64,000 nucleotides of DNA from Mesorhizobium sp. M1C.F.Ca.ET.210.01.1.1 (GTDB lineage Bacteria > Pseudomonadota > Alphaproteobacteria > Rhizobiales > Rhizobiaceae): positions 62,001 to 126,000 of the forward strand of contig NZ_SRUU01000008.1 in assembly GCF_004791585.1 (NCBI RefSeq), in the 5' to 3' direction. The stretch's first letter is position 1. Each line of letters opens with the position of its first letter. Under the pieces are notes generated by a model that saw only the letters and a program-made list of their open reading frames with translations, was not told the origin of the DNA and searched no databases. The position numbers and the translations under genes were made by a program. Positions 55,859-64,000 of this stretch are shown piece after piece.

Positions 55859-56023
55859 GGAGGAAGTCCGAACTGTCGGGAACAAGCGTCCGGTGTAAAT
55901 CGGAAGCTCTTGGCCGAGTCAACCGCGAGAAGGACAGACCTGCCCCGCCCAGATAGGCTTGCCATGGTCGCCGGCAAGCCCACCCTCATCGCGAACGATC
56001 CTGCGGCCTCATTTCCTGCCAAC

Positions 56024-56051
56024 AAAAACGCCGCCCGATGGCGGCGCTTTT
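56024..56051 (-). terminator. Terminator of popZ
   Basis: A 7-bp GC stem CGCCGCC/GGCGGCG (56029-56035 and 56040-56046) with a 4-base loop is followed on the minus strand by TTTTTG. It lies 22 bp after the popZ stop. Confidence 0.75.
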
Positions 56052-56073
56052 CAGTCTGAACGATCGGGCGAAA

Positions 56074-56871
56074 TCACTGCGCTCCGCGCGCCACGCGCTC
56101 GATCTCCTCGCGCACCAGGCGCTCGACCAGCGTCGGCAGGTTGTTGTCGAGCCAGTCCTGAAGCATCGGCCGCAGCATCTCTTCCGCCATCTCGTCGAAG
56201 GTCTTCTTGCTGCGGCTGGCGAAGGCATCGGAAAGCTCGCCGAACGCCGCCGCGACCTGACGGCCAGCATGCTCGGACAGGATCGCCGGGCGGGCTGGCG
56301 GCAAGTCGGCTGGCGCGGAAACGGTTCCTGGCACCGCCGCTTCGGCAGTCGGCGCGGCAGGCACCTCTTCGTCGATCTCGACCTCGGGCACAGTTTCCAC
56401 CGGGCGCTCGGTCATCTTTGCCTTGACCGAGCTTCCTCCAACGGCGGCGATCTCGCGCCGCCAATCGGCGACGATGGTATCGGCGCTTTGCGGCGCGCTT
56501 GCCGCCGCGGCCTGTGTGTCCGGCTCGGCGGCGACCCTGGCCGCGACTTCGGCCAGAGTGCTGGGCGCAGGCGGGGTCTTTATGGGTTCGGGACGCGTCT
56601 CGACGCGCGCGGCTGCAGGATCGGACGCCGCGAGCTGGGCTTGTACTTCCGCCAGGGTCACCGGCTTCCTGGGGACGGACTCCTCGTTCAGCTCGGAACG
56701 GAAAGGGTCGACCTCGCCCGTCGGCGCTGGCGGCTGCAGGTCCTGGCGCAAATCAGCGCTGTCGGCCGCCGGCTGCTTGCGCCCTGTGTCGCTGTCCTCG
56801 ATGATCCTTCGGATGGAAGCAAGTATCTCTTCCATGGAAGGTTCGCGCTGCGCGCTGCTTGCCGTCGCCAT
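56074..56871 (-). CDS. popZ: PopZ-family polar organising protein (DUF2497)
   Basis: This 265-aa protein has the PopZ signature at both ends: N-terminal EPSMEEILASIRRIIEDSD (about residues 11-29) and a C-terminal helical region EEMLRPMLQDWLDNNLPTLV (about 225-245). A long Ala/Pro/Glu disordered linker separates them. PopZ assembles a polar scaffold that anchors ParB and chromosome origins; in Rhizobiales it marks the growing or new pole. ATG 56871 was chosen; a GTG two codons upstream is possible. Confidence 0.92.
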   Translation of the reverse strand: MATASSAQREPSMEEILASIRRIIEDSDTGRKQPAADSADLRQDLQPPAPTGEVDPFRSELNEESVPRKPVTLAEVQAQLAASDPAAARVETRPEPIKTPPAPSTLAEVAARVAAEPDTQAAAASAPQSADTIVADWRREIAAVGGSSVKAKMTERPVETVPEVEIDEEVPAAPTAEAAVPGTVSAPADLPPARPAILSEHAGRQVAAAFGELSDAFASRSKKTFDEMAEEMLRPMLQDWLDNNLPTLVERLVREEIERVARGAQ

Positions 56872-57055
56872 CGTCACATCCGCCGCCTTTGTGACCCGTT
56901 GCCGATTTCCATTCCGGCTGGGCCGGAATTCGAATCAATGGCGACAGCGTAACCGACCGATCGTCATCCGAGAATCCCCAATCTGGGGAGACGTTGGATT
57001 TCAACAGATTAGCTGGCTCCGCCGCCAGCCGCCAACCCGTTGTCTCGCCAATACA

Positions 57056-57090
57056 AAAGCGCCGCGCATCCATCGGATACGCGGCGCTTT
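57056..57090 (-). terminator. Terminator of tolC
   Basis: A 15-bp stem with one mismatch (AAAGCGCCGCG and ATCC pairing with GGAT and CGCGGCGCTTT, 3-base loop) lies 20 bp after the tolC stop. A minus-strand TG follows the short T run (CTTTTG). Confidence 0.78.
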
Positions 57091-57109
57091 TTGGCAGCTC
57101 GCAAAAGAA

Positions 57110-58489
57110 TCAGCGGCCGTCCGGCGTGCGCAGCCCGATCCACTTGTCCTTGACGGCGTTGTAGTGCTCTTCCGGCTTGTATTTCGTGACCGGCAGGCCT
57201 AGCCGTTCGACCGACAGGCGGCCGATCGCCGACAGGATGGCGTAGCTCGCCACGACGACGTCGTGCTCCGAATTCGCCTGGTTGATCTTGGCGGTGATGA
57301 CCGCGTTCTGCGCATTGAGCACGTCCAGCGTCGTGCGCTGACCGACATTGCGTTCCTCGATGACGCCGTTGAGCGCGAGCTGCGCGGCGGCGATCACCTG
57401 GCGATTGGCGTCCACGCTCTGGCCTGCGGCGGTGTATTGCGTCCATGCCGAGGCCACAGCCTGGCGCACCTGGTCGCGGCTGACGTCGACCTCGATGCGA
57501 GCCTGGCTGAGTGATTCCTTGTTCTGCCGCACGATCGCGGACGTCCGGCCGCCGGAATAGATCGGAATGGTCAGCGTCGCGCCGATATTGGCCGAAGTCG
57601 AACTGCCGTTGGAGCCTGTGATATCGGGAACCGAGTGGCTGTAGTTGTCCGAAACGCCTGCGGAAGCTGAAACCTGCGGCAGCAGCGCGCCTTCCGCTGA
57701 TTTCACGGAAAACGCCGCAGCATCGACGAGATGTGAGGTGGCGAGAATGGCCGGATGCTCGGCGGCGGCAATGGTGAAGGCCGAATCGATGCTCGCCGGC
57801 AACAACTTGCCCACCGGCGCGGCCGCCTTGAGCTTGCCCGGCTCGTCGCCGACGATCTGGTGATAGGTCGCGGCACTGGCCAGCGCCGTCGCGCGGGCGG
57901 CGCTAAGCTGGGCCACCGCCGTGGCTCGCGAGGCATCGGCCTGCGCGACATCGGTGCGGGTGCCTTCGCCGACTTCGAAGCGCGATCGAGCGGCGCGCGC
58001 CTGCTCGGTCAGGAACTGCAAATTCTGTTCGGTCAGCACCGCGATCTGGCGATCGCGAATCACATCCATATAGGCGCTTGCCGCGTTGAACAGGATGTTC
58101 TCTTCGGTGTTGCGCAGGCTTTCAACCGAAGCCTGCACCTGCGATTCGGCGGCGGCGACATTGTTCTTGGTCTGAAACCCGTCAAACAGCGTCTGGTTGA
58201 TCTGGATGCCGAAGCTGCCCGTCGTTATTCTTCTGCTGATGCCCTGGCCGTGCGTGTTGGTGTAGTCGATGCTGCCCGAACCGGTAACCGTCGGGCGCCA
58301 GCCCGACTTGGCGATCGCCACGCCTTCATCGGTGACCCGCACGCCGGCGCGGGCGGAGTTCAGCTGGGAATTGTATTGATAGGCCTTTGCGAGCGCGCCG
58401 GTGATGGTCTCGGCGGATGCGGCTAGCGGCGACAGCGCGGTCGCGGAAATGAGCGTAGCTGCTAAAATGGTCTTACGTACTGGCGGCAC
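57110..58489 (-). CDS. tolC: TolC family outer-membrane channel protein
   Basis: This 459-aa protein has a signal peptide (ILAATLISATALSPLAASA) and the two repeats of the TolC family (ALAKAYQYNSQLNSARAGVRV near the N-terminus and IYSGGRTSAIVRQNKESLSQ in the second half). TolC channels connect inner-membrane pumps and type I secretion systems to the outside. In rhizobia the gene sits next to an isoaspartyl-methyltransferase-like gene, as here (180 bp upstream). It is the general channel, in contrast to the NodT-type one near the window start. Confidence 0.93.
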   Translation of the reverse strand: MPPVRKTILAATLISATALSPLAASAETITGALAKAYQYNSQLNSARAGVRVTDEGVAIAKSGWRPTVTGSGSIDYTNTHGQGISRRITTGSFGIQINQTLFDGFQTKNNVAAAESQVQASVESLRNTEENILFNAASAYMDVIRDRQIAVLTEQNLQFLTEQARAARSRFEVGEGTRTDVAQADASRATAVAQLSAARATALASAATYHQIVGDEPGKLKAAAPVGKLLPASIDSAFTIAAAEHPAILATSHLVDAAAFSVKSAEGALLPQVSASAGVSDNYSHSVPDITGSNGSSTSANIGATLTIPIYSGGRTSAIVRQNKESLSQARIEVDVSRDQVRQAVASAWTQYTAAGQSVDANRQVIAAAQLALNGVIEERNVGQRTTLDVLNAQNAVITAKINQANSEHDVVVASYAILSAIGRLSVERLGLPVTKYKPEEHYNAVKDKWIGLRTPDGR

Positions 58490-58669
58490 GTTATTTCCTC
58501 ATTCGTTTCATGGGAACCACGCCGCGCCAGCCCACCCTTTCGGATCAGCCAACACCGCGCTACTTCTCGTTCCCCCGCTGACAGCGCCCGAATCCCCGGT
58601 TTAGCAATCAGCAACGATTGTTCAGGCGAAAACGATCATGACGGCGCCTTCACTGCAAGGCAAATCCGC

Positions 58670-59344
58670 TCAAAATTCGAACGCGTGGATGCGTTCAAAT
58701 CCCGGTAGTGGCTTAATTGCCGCATTAAATGCCCGTCTTCCGGTTACAACCCCCCCTGCCTTAAAAAATAGCCGGGCCACGCCAGAGTTGCCCTGCCCCT
58801 CTACTGCAACCAGGCGCCCGTCCTCGGCGAGCTGGTCGAGCAATGCCGCCGGCACCTCCTCGACGCTGCCGCCGATGAAGATGACGTTATAGGGCGCCTT
58901 GGCGGCATGACCTTGCGGCAGCGACCCGGTCACCACCGTCACATTGTGGCAGCCCAGTGTCGAAAGCGTCGACTTGGCGGCTTCCGCCAGCGCCGGATCG
59001 CTTTCCAGCGCAACCACCGATCTTGCGATTCGGGAAAGCAGGGCAGCCGAATAACCGGTGCCGCAGCCGACATCGAGCACCGAATCGCTGTCGGCGATCT
59101 CAGCCAGTTGCAGAAGCTTGGCGAGCGGCGACGGCTCCATCAGGTAACGGGCGCCGCTGCCATTGGCACCGTCGGAAATGCGGATGTCCTCGTCGATGTA
59201 GGCGAGATCGCGCTGGCCGTTGCCGACAAAGGCTTCGCGCGGCACGGAAAGCATGGCTTCGATGAGCGACGCGCTGGTCACGTCGGTGGTGCGGACCTGG
59301 CCATCGACCATCTTCACGCGGCGTTCGGAGAAATCAGCGTTCAT
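58670..59344 (-). CDS. Protein-L-isoaspartate methyltransferase-like protein, second copy
   Basis: This 224-aa protein of the PCMT family is distant from the pcm gene near 32.5 kb. SAM motif I is VLDVGCGTGYSAALL. The N-terminus (FSERRVKMVDGQVRTTDVTS) is the form found beside tolC in many alphaproteobacteria. The region that normally contacts the isoaspartyl substrate differs (YIDEDIRISDGANGSGARYL instead of the QTISQP-type motif), so its substrate may not be isoaspartate. ATG 59344 chosen. Confidence 0.87.
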   Translation of the reverse strand: MNADFSERRVKMVDGQVRTTDVTSASLIEAMLSVPREAFVGNGQRDLAYIDEDIRISDGANGSGARYLMEPSPLAKLLQLAEIADSDSVLDVGCGTGYSAALLSRIARSVVALESDPALAEAAKSTLSTLGCHNVTVVTGSLPQGHAAKAPYNVIFIGGSVEEVPAALLDQLAEDGRLVAVEGQGNSGVARLFFKAGGVVTGRRAFNAAIKPLPGFERIHAFEF

Positions 59345-59469
59345 GTCCCAACCAACCCGCATCCCGCGCCAATTCGTTTTCCGCGCCCATTCCCGTCCCC
59401 GGGCCATGTTCGCGGCCAATTCGACTGAAACGTGACGCTCCTGCGCAACTGCGCCGAAGCCCGGGCATT

Positions 59470-59543
59470 TGGAGGCCTCGCCCGGAATCGAACCGGGGTG
59501 CAAGGATTTGCAGTCCTCTGCGTAACCACTCCGCCACGAGGCC
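59470..59543 (-). tRNA. tRNA-Cys (anticodon GCA)
   Basis: This 74-nt tRNA reads on the minus strand. Acceptor arms GGCCTCG/CGAGGCC are followed by encoded TCCA with the U discriminator typical of Cys tRNA. The anticodon loop is CTGCAAA, giving GCA. The T loop GTTCGATTC is normal. Confidence 0.95.
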
Positions 59544-59716
59544 TTCCATGCTCCCGGCGTTCCGAGCGAACTCATTATGTTGGCGGTGAAAGGTCGTCAA
59601 GCGCCGGCGATTCATTCCCGACGCTTTCCCCTTGGTCATCGGAGACAGTGGTTGCCAATCGCTTGCGGCCGATCCCGACGGCGTTGCCGGAGCCCGCCTG
59701 CCCTCCTGGCAAGCTC

Positions 59717-59977
59717 TCAATCCGGCCGGCGCCGGCGTTGCCACCAGACGACGAAGCGCCGCCTGTGGCGGCGCACCAGCGCGAATTCATAGGACAGGAC
59801 CAGCAGGCCCAGCGGAATCATCCAGAAGCCGAGAACCGGCAGGAAGCCCAGAATTCCGCCGACGATGAGCAGCATGCCGATCGCGATCCGCAATCCCCGC
59901 GAGCGCGGCATCGTGAACTCGCGGCCGAAGACCGTGATCTTCCGCGGCGGGTCGTTATTGTCGTCAGTTGCCGTCAT
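59717..59977 (-). CDS. Small two-helix membrane protein
   Basis: This 86-aa protein has a charged N-terminus (DDNNDPPRKITVFGREFTMP), two hydrophobic helices with a glycine hinge (GLRIAIGMLLIVGGILGFLP and GFWMIPLGLLVLSYEFALV), and a very basic tail (RRHRRRFVVWWQRRRRPD). It resembles small PGPGW-like membrane proteins, but the family call is tentative. Function unknown. Confidence 0.7.
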   Translation of the reverse strand: MTATDDNNDPPRKITVFGREFTMPRSRGLRIAIGMLLIVGGILGFLPVLGFWMIPLGLLVLSYEFALVRRHRRRFVVWWQRRRRPD

Positions 59978-60133
59978 TCAAGACCGGATCCCATCCGCGC
60001 AGTTGAAGCCATCGCTACCAAAGGCGACAGCCGGCCACTTTGTTCCGTGCCAGTGTGAACCCGTTCATATGTAGGCACGCAGAAACGATGCCACAAATGG
60101 CCGCACGAAAAACTGGAGAAAAATTACGAATTG

Positions 60134-60166
60134 CTGCTTTGCAAAGCCGAAAGGTGTTTGCTATAG
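60134..60166 (+). promoter_or_regulatory. Probable promoter of tRNA-Asn
   Basis: A -35-like TTGCAA (60139-60144) and a -10-like CTATAG (60161-60166) are separated by 16 bases, a good match to the alphaproteobacterial housekeeping promoter. The tRNA starts 28 bases further on. Confidence 0.5.
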
Positions 60167-60194
60167 GCTGCGCCACTCACGTCAGAGCCTCCGT

Positions 60195-60269
60195 TCCCCG
60201 GTAGCTCAGTGGTAGAGCAACCGGCTGTTAACCGGTTGGTCGCTGGTTCGAATCCGGCCCGGGGAGCCA
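60195..60269 (+). tRNA. tRNA-Asn (anticodon GTT)
   Basis: This 75-nt tRNA has acceptor arms TCCCCGG/CCGGGGA and encoded GCCA. The anticodon stem ACCGG/CCGGT encloses the loop CTGTTAA, giving GUU. The T loop GTTCGAATC is normal. Confidence 0.96.
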
Positions 60270-60408
60270 ACATTTCCAAGCACTTGCCGAACATGCAAAA
60301 TCGCTCATTTTTGGCGATTGGTGCGGTATAGGTACGCTCGGCTCGACTGTTTGCGTGATTCATACGAAATCCGGCCACATAACAGCCGCCCATCCTCACC
60401 AGCCGATT

Positions 60409-60576
60409 TCACGACTTCCTGTCGCCATTGGGATTTGGTGCCGGCGCCTCTCGCGCATCCCGCGGTGGCGGATCGATATGCTCTGGCTCCGGCGCGTCTT
60501 TGTCCTTAGGGGCGACATGTGCCTTCTTAGGACCTGGCTTCGTCGGCTGCGGTCGTTGTTTGGCTTGGCTTGACAT
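60409..60576 (-). CDS. Small Pro/Lys-rich hypothetical protein
   Basis: This 55-aa protein begins MSSQAKQRPQPTKPGPKKAH and is rich in Pro, Lys, Glu and Asp. It has no hydrophobic segment and is probably disordered. A strong GGAAGGGAGAA ribosome site precedes the ATG at 60576, the main evidence that it is real. No family recognised. Confidence 0.55.
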   Translation of the reverse strand: MSSQAKQRPQPTKPGPKKAHVAPKDKDAPEPEHIDPPPRDAREAPAPNPNGDRKS

Positions 60577-60817
60577 CGGCGTTCTCCCTTCCGCCAAAAC
60601 CGCATAGCCGCGCTGTTTGTTCCTGTGTGCGTAAATGGAAAGCCCGTCACCGTGAGGCAGCGGGCTGCTGACGCCCTTGGCGTCGGCCAGCGATGGCACG
60701 CCATTCGCCCTTCCACGAAGGATCGCGAGTCAGTTCGGCGAGGCCTGCGTGAGCCGGTGGCGGCGTCACGGACGAAACTGCAACCAGCAGCTTGTCGTTT
60801 GCGGCCTCCACCGCCGA

Positions 60818-61868
60818 TCAATCCTCCTCATCGGGTGCCGGGATCGCATCCGGTGGGGCCTGCCGTCCAACCCGGTCGGCAACGATCATCGAAAGCATCA
60901 TCTCGACAAGGCCATTGGCGGCCCCCTTCTCGCCACCGCTGGCGCCGATCTGGATCTGCGGCACGATCGGCAGCCTGCCATTCTCGACCGCCTCGGCGAA
61001 GCGCATGAGGACCTGCGAGTTGAGCTGATAGTCCGGGCCGCCGAAAGCCGCGACCTTCTTTTCGGTGGCCTCGGCCTCCGCCCGACCGATGGCGCGCACC
61101 TTCTCGGCATCCGCAAAACCGGTCGCCTTGATGCGTTCGGCATCGGCAAGCGCAATAGCCTTGATCATGTCGGCCTCGCCCTGGCCGCCGACCCGCACCT
61201 TCTCGGCCTCTGCCTTGGCAGTGACCTGAATGGTTTCCGCCTCTTGGCGGGTGCGGGCGAGTTGCGCCTTGCCCTCGTTCTCACTGATCTCGATGGTAAG
61301 TGCCGACGTCGTGATCTTGGCTTGCTGTTCGGCCAGGGCCTGCTTCTCACGCAACGTGCGTTCCTGAATGGCCGCCCTCTCCTGCAATTTGTAAGTCTCG
61401 ACCTTTTCGACTGCGATCTGGCGCTCGCGCAGCTGGATCAGGATCTGCTCTATGCTGTTCTGGTCATTGGCGGCACGGGGCGTACCAATCAACACTTCCT
61501 GCAACTCGAGGCTGTAGGAATTGAATTTCTCGCGCATCTCCTCGCCCGATTTACGCTGGATATCGCTGCGCTCCTGCAAGAGCTGGATCAGCGTCTTTGT
61601 CTGGGCGATATTCTTGAAGTAAGCAGAAACCATCGGATCGAGCGTTTGTTCGACCAGCCGCTTGATGTCACCGAAACGCTGCACCACGAGCGGCGCCTTC
61701 ATATAGTCGATATGCACGACCACGGAGAGCGGCAGCACAGGCTCGAACGCATCCTTGGTGATCAACGACACTTCAGACAGGTTCTCGTCCAGCCTGTGTT
61801 CGCCAAACTGCTCGACCAGGCCACGAATGAGGCCGATAGCGTGATCTCCTTGGGAACTTGCGCGAGAT
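60818..61868 (-). pseudogene. 5'-truncated SPFH/flotillin-like gene
   Basis: The frame encodes the C-terminal half of an SPFH/flotillin-type protein: MKAPLVVQRFGDIKRLVEQTLDP, a long Ala/Glu/Lys coiled coil (residues ~100-255, for example EKVRAIGRAEAEATEKKVAAFGG) and a QVLMRFAEAVENGRLPIVP region. Full-length relatives carry an N-terminal membrane segment and complete SPFH domain of several hundred residues; these are missing. The frame is open back to a stop at about 61869, but there is no ATG. GTG 61771 is the only start-like codon, inside the SPFH domain. The neighbour starting at 61923 is divergent, so the 5' part has been lost. Confidence 0.65.
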
Positions 61869-61922
61869 CAAAGAGGTGTTTTGCGGGAACGCGCTAGGAA
61901 TAAAGCGCGTAGGACGTGACAA

Positions 61923-62504
61923 ATGACCAAGCGGATCGCGATCATCCAAGGCCATCCGGATCCCGATGGCCATCGCTTGCTGCACGCGATGGCAGACGCT
62001 TATGCCGAAGCCGCCAAAGCAGCGGGGCATGAGGTTCGTCGCATCGAAGTCGGAAAGCTCGAGTTTCCACTCATGCGCACACAAGCGGATTTCGAGACCG
62101 GAGCACTACCGCCATCCCTTGTACAGCCGCGGGACGACATGCGCTGGGCCGAACACTGGGTTTTTCTGTTTCCACTTTGGCATGGAACCATGCCGGCGCT
62201 TTTCAAAGGTTTCCTCGAACATATCTTCAGGCCTGGCTTTGCCATGGAATACAGAAAGGAAGGTTTTCCGAAACGACTGCTTGCCGGTCATTCGGCCCGC
62301 ATCGTCGTCACCATGGGGATGCCGGTCCTGCTCTATCGTTGGTATTTTGGCGCCTACGGGCTGCGCGCCTTCGAGCGAAGCATGTTGAGCTTCGCGGGAA
62401 TCAAACCTATTCGCGAAAGTCTATATGGTCTCACCTTGGCCGACGAAAAGAAGCGAGCCCGCTGGATCGAAGATATGCGCAAGCACGGCCAACAGGGCGA
62501 CTGA
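61923..62504 (+). CDS. NAD(P)H-dependent flavodoxin-fold oxidoreductase
   Basis: This 193-aa protein of the NQO1/KefF/MdaB family binds FMN or FAD and reduces quinones. Flavin-binding signatures are IIQGHPDPDGHRLLHAM near the N-terminus and WVFLFPLWHGTMPALFKGFLEHIF in the middle. A C-terminal positively charged helix follows. It is divergent from the truncated flotillin gene, about 55 bp away. It may protect from quinone stress, but the substrate is not known. Confidence 0.87.
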   Translation: MTKRIAIIQGHPDPDGHRLLHAMADAYAEAAKAAGHEVRRIEVGKLEFPLMRTQADFETGALPPSLVQPRDDMRWAEHWVFLFPLWHGTMPALFKGFLEHIFRPGFAMEYRKEGFPKRLLAGHSARIVVTMGMPVLLYRWYFGAYGLRAFERSMLSFAGIKPIRESLYGLTLADEKKRARWIEDMRKHGQQGD

Positions 62505-62629
62505 CAACATCAAGGTCCAAGCCAATCCCAGTCGCCTTGGGCGGTATGCTCCAACGGCGAAGGCCTGCTGGTTGCATGAAGGCTCCTGAACCGTCACCCA
62601 GCAAGCGGTCGGTCCTGGGGTCATGGTCT

Positions 62630-63301
62630 TCACTCTATCCTGCCGTCCACGATATGGATCCGGCGATCCATGCGCCCGGCCATGTCGAGGTCATGCGTTA
62701 CCGCAACGACCGTCTTGCCGCGTTCGCGCACCAAATTCTCGAGGATCGCGAATACCTGTTCGGAACTCTTCGAATCGAGGCTTCCGGTAGGCTCATCAGC
62801 AAGGATCAGGGGCGGATCATTGGCCAGTGAACGGGCCACGGCCACACGCTGGCGCTGACCGCCCGAGAGCTGGTCCGGCCGTTTATCGAGATGCTCGGCC
62901 AGCCCCAACGACGCAAGCAATTCGCCGGCCCGCTCATACATTGCGGGGCGCGCAAGCCTTCCGAGCTTGCGCATCGGTATCTCGACATTCTCGCGCGCCG
63001 TGAACTCCGGCAGAAGAAAGTGGAACTGGAACACGAAGCCGAGCATCGACAGCCGCGTCGCTGCGCGCTCCCGCTCGTCCATCGGATCGGTATCACGGCC
63101 GCCGATACTGAGCTTTCCGCCAGTCGGACGGTCGAGCAATCCAAGCAGATAGAGCAATGACGATTTGCCCGAGCCCGACGGCCCGGTGATGGCAACGAAT
63201 TCCCTCTCCTCGATCGAAAGCGTGACGTCCTTGACCAGGGTGACAGGAATGGTCTCCGGCAGCACGCGCGTCAGTTTCTCGGTCTTGATCAGCACGCTCA
63301 T
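62630..63301 (-). CDS. ABC transporter ATP-binding protein (LolD/MacB-like)
   Basis: This 223-aa ATPase has Walker A GPSGSGKSSLLYLLG, Q-loop, signature LSGGQRQRVAVARSL, Walker B LILADEPTGSLD and the switch His in AVTHDLDMAGRMDR. It belongs to the LolD/MacB/FtsE class that pairs with FtsX-type permeases and performs mechanotransmission rather than transport across the membrane. Start ATG 63301 overlaps the stop of the permease gene (ATGA). The substrate is not clear: lipoprotein release, peptide or macrolide export are all possible. Confidence 0.92.
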   Translation of the reverse strand: MSVLIKTEKLTRVLPETIPVTLVKDVTLSIEEREFVAITGPSGSGKSSLLYLLGLLDRPTGGKLSIGGRDTDPMDERERAATRLSMLGFVFQFHFLLPEFTARENVEIPMRKLGRLARPAMYERAGELLASLGLAEHLDKRPDQLSGGQRQRVAVARSLANDPPLILADEPTGSLDSKSSEQVFAILENLVRERGKTVVAVTHDLDMAGRMDRRIHIVDGRIE

Positions 63302-64000
63302 GTCGCGCCCCTGATGATATCGACCGGGTTCTGCCGCGCCGCCCGGCGCGCCGGCAGATACCCGGCCACTGCGGCCGAGCCGATCGCGAAGGCGGACGCG
63401 ATGACATAGTGCAGCACGCTCCAGGCAATCGGCAGATGCGTCATCTCCTGCCCGGTCGCGGCGATCTCGAACCGCACCAAGGAAAGGCCGTAGACCATGG
63501 AAAAGCCGAGCAGCCAGCCGAGCACGGAGCCGGCGCTCCCGATCGCCACGCCTTCGAGCAGGAACATCCGGCGCATGTCGGCCTCCAGGAAGCCGAGCGA
63601 TTTCATGATGGCGATGTCGCGCGCCTTTTCATGCGTGATTGTGGAAATGATGTTGTAGATGCCGAAGCCGGCGACGAGCATGATCGCTCCGACGACGGTG
63701 TACATGATGATGTTGCGGATGATGAGCGCCTGGAGGATGGACTCGTTCGCTTCCTGCCAGGCCACCGACTTGTAGCCCAGTTCGGCTTCGGTTCTATGTG
63801 CGACCGCGGGAGCACGGTTCGGATCGTTCAGCTTGATGCGGATCTCGTTGATGGCGTTCGGTCGCTGCGAAAGGATCTGCGCGTTCTTCAACAGCACATA
63901 TGCCTCGCCTTCGTCGCGGGCGGTGGTTCCTGTATGGAAGAGGCCGACGATCTTGAAGCTACGCGTCAGACCTTCCGAGGAGACCACGGTTATCGTGTCG
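63298..64000 (-). CDS. MacB/LolC-like ABC permease, C-terminal part (5' end outside window)
   Basis: This is the C-terminal ~234 residues of an FtsX/MacB-type permease; the frame is still open at the window edge. A periplasmic MacB-PCD region (RSFKIVGLFHTGTTARDEGEAYVLL) is followed by three helices: IRNIIMYTVVGAIMLVAGFGIYN, LLEGVAIGSAGSVLGWLLGFSMVY and YVIASAFAIGSAAVAGYLPARRAA. The typical cytosolic loop THEKARDIAIMKSLGF is intact. Partner of the ATPase gene downstream. Confidence 0.9.
   Translation of the reverse strand, partial: DTITVVSSEGLTRSFKIVGLFHTGTTARDEGEAYVLLKNAQILSQRPNAINEIRIKLNDPNRAPAVAHRTEAELGYKSVAWQEANESILQALIIRNIIMYTVVGAIMLVAGFGIYNIISTITHEKARDIAIMKSLGFLEADMRRMFLLEGVAIGSAGSVLGWLLGFSMVYGLSLVRFEIAATGQEMTHLPIAWSVLHYVIASAFAIGSAAVAGYLPARRAARQNPVDIIRGAT

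Noticed and set aside
53408..56059. An 883-codon plus-strand open frame opposite valS.
   Set aside because: It has Arg/Val/Asp/His-rich composition, no family features, and it covers a highly conserved synthetase gene in full.

Overview
The window is about 63 to 65% GC by eye and reads as core chromosome of a rhizobial alphaproteobacterium, most likely Mesorhizobium or a close relative in the Phyllobacteriaceae. The markers are an ExoR orthologue, a PopZ-type polar organiser, TrmFO, a DUF982 protein, a coxMNOP-type second aa3 oxidase, tandem DUF1127 genes followed by CCTCCTCCC-loop small RNAs, and a RIME-like palindrome. Genus assignment is inference from gene content; no search was run.

Layout. 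1-3 kb: the end of an RND efflux pump gene and its NodT-type outer-membrane partner. 3-5 kb: a beta-hydroxylase-fold protein and small rhizobial proteins. 5.2-6.9 kb: map and radC. 7.2-14 kb: an alternative cytochrome c oxidase operon (coxM, N, O, P and a subunit IV), a YbaK-type tRNA editing protein, a DUF2189 membrane protein and a periplasmic cytochrome c. 14.2-16 kb: three secreted or membrane proteins of unknown function with less biased codon use. 16.2-18.2 kb: tig and tRNA-Leu. 18.3-21.1 kb: a ClpP-like periplasmic protein and a DUF2157/GDYXXLXY pair. 21.3-22 kb: two DUF1127 genes and a six-hairpin RNA array, the most distinctive element here. 22-29.2 kb: trmFO, a sterol-desaturase-type hydroxylase, a non-catalytic squalene/phytoene synthase homologue, an Mth938-domain protein, fused secDF and yajC.

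29.5-46.6 kb: a DUF815 ATPase and then a long minus-strand housekeeping block, in transcription order dgt, argS, a giant SPOR protein, nagZ, scpA, scpB, tatA, tatB, tatC, serS, surE, pcm and an NlpD-like LytM protein. It links tRNA charging, peptidoglycan recycling and division, condensin and Tat export. 46.7-49.5 kb: an A-type Fe-S carrier, a VOC protein, exonuclease III, a small secreted protein and exoR. ilvD overlaps exoR by 14 bases. 51.5-58.5 kb: a FadL-type porin, valS, popZ and tolC. 58.6-60.3 kb: a second isoaspartyl-methyltransferase-like gene, tRNA-Cys and tRNA-Asn. 60.4-64 kb: a small Pro/Lys-rich protein, a 5'-truncated SPFH/flotillin gene, a quinone-reductase-type flavoprotein and a LolD/MacB-like ABC exporter running off the end.

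Most of the window is ordinary. The second looks go to the DUF1127/CCTCCTCCC hairpin array (a known alphaproteobacterial theme in an unusual 2x3 arrangement), a 190-bp foldback element, the pairing of two complex-I-assembly-factor homologues with secDF-yajC, the ilvD-exoR overlap, and the truncated flotillin gene. I found no CRISPR array, prophage or obvious defence system.
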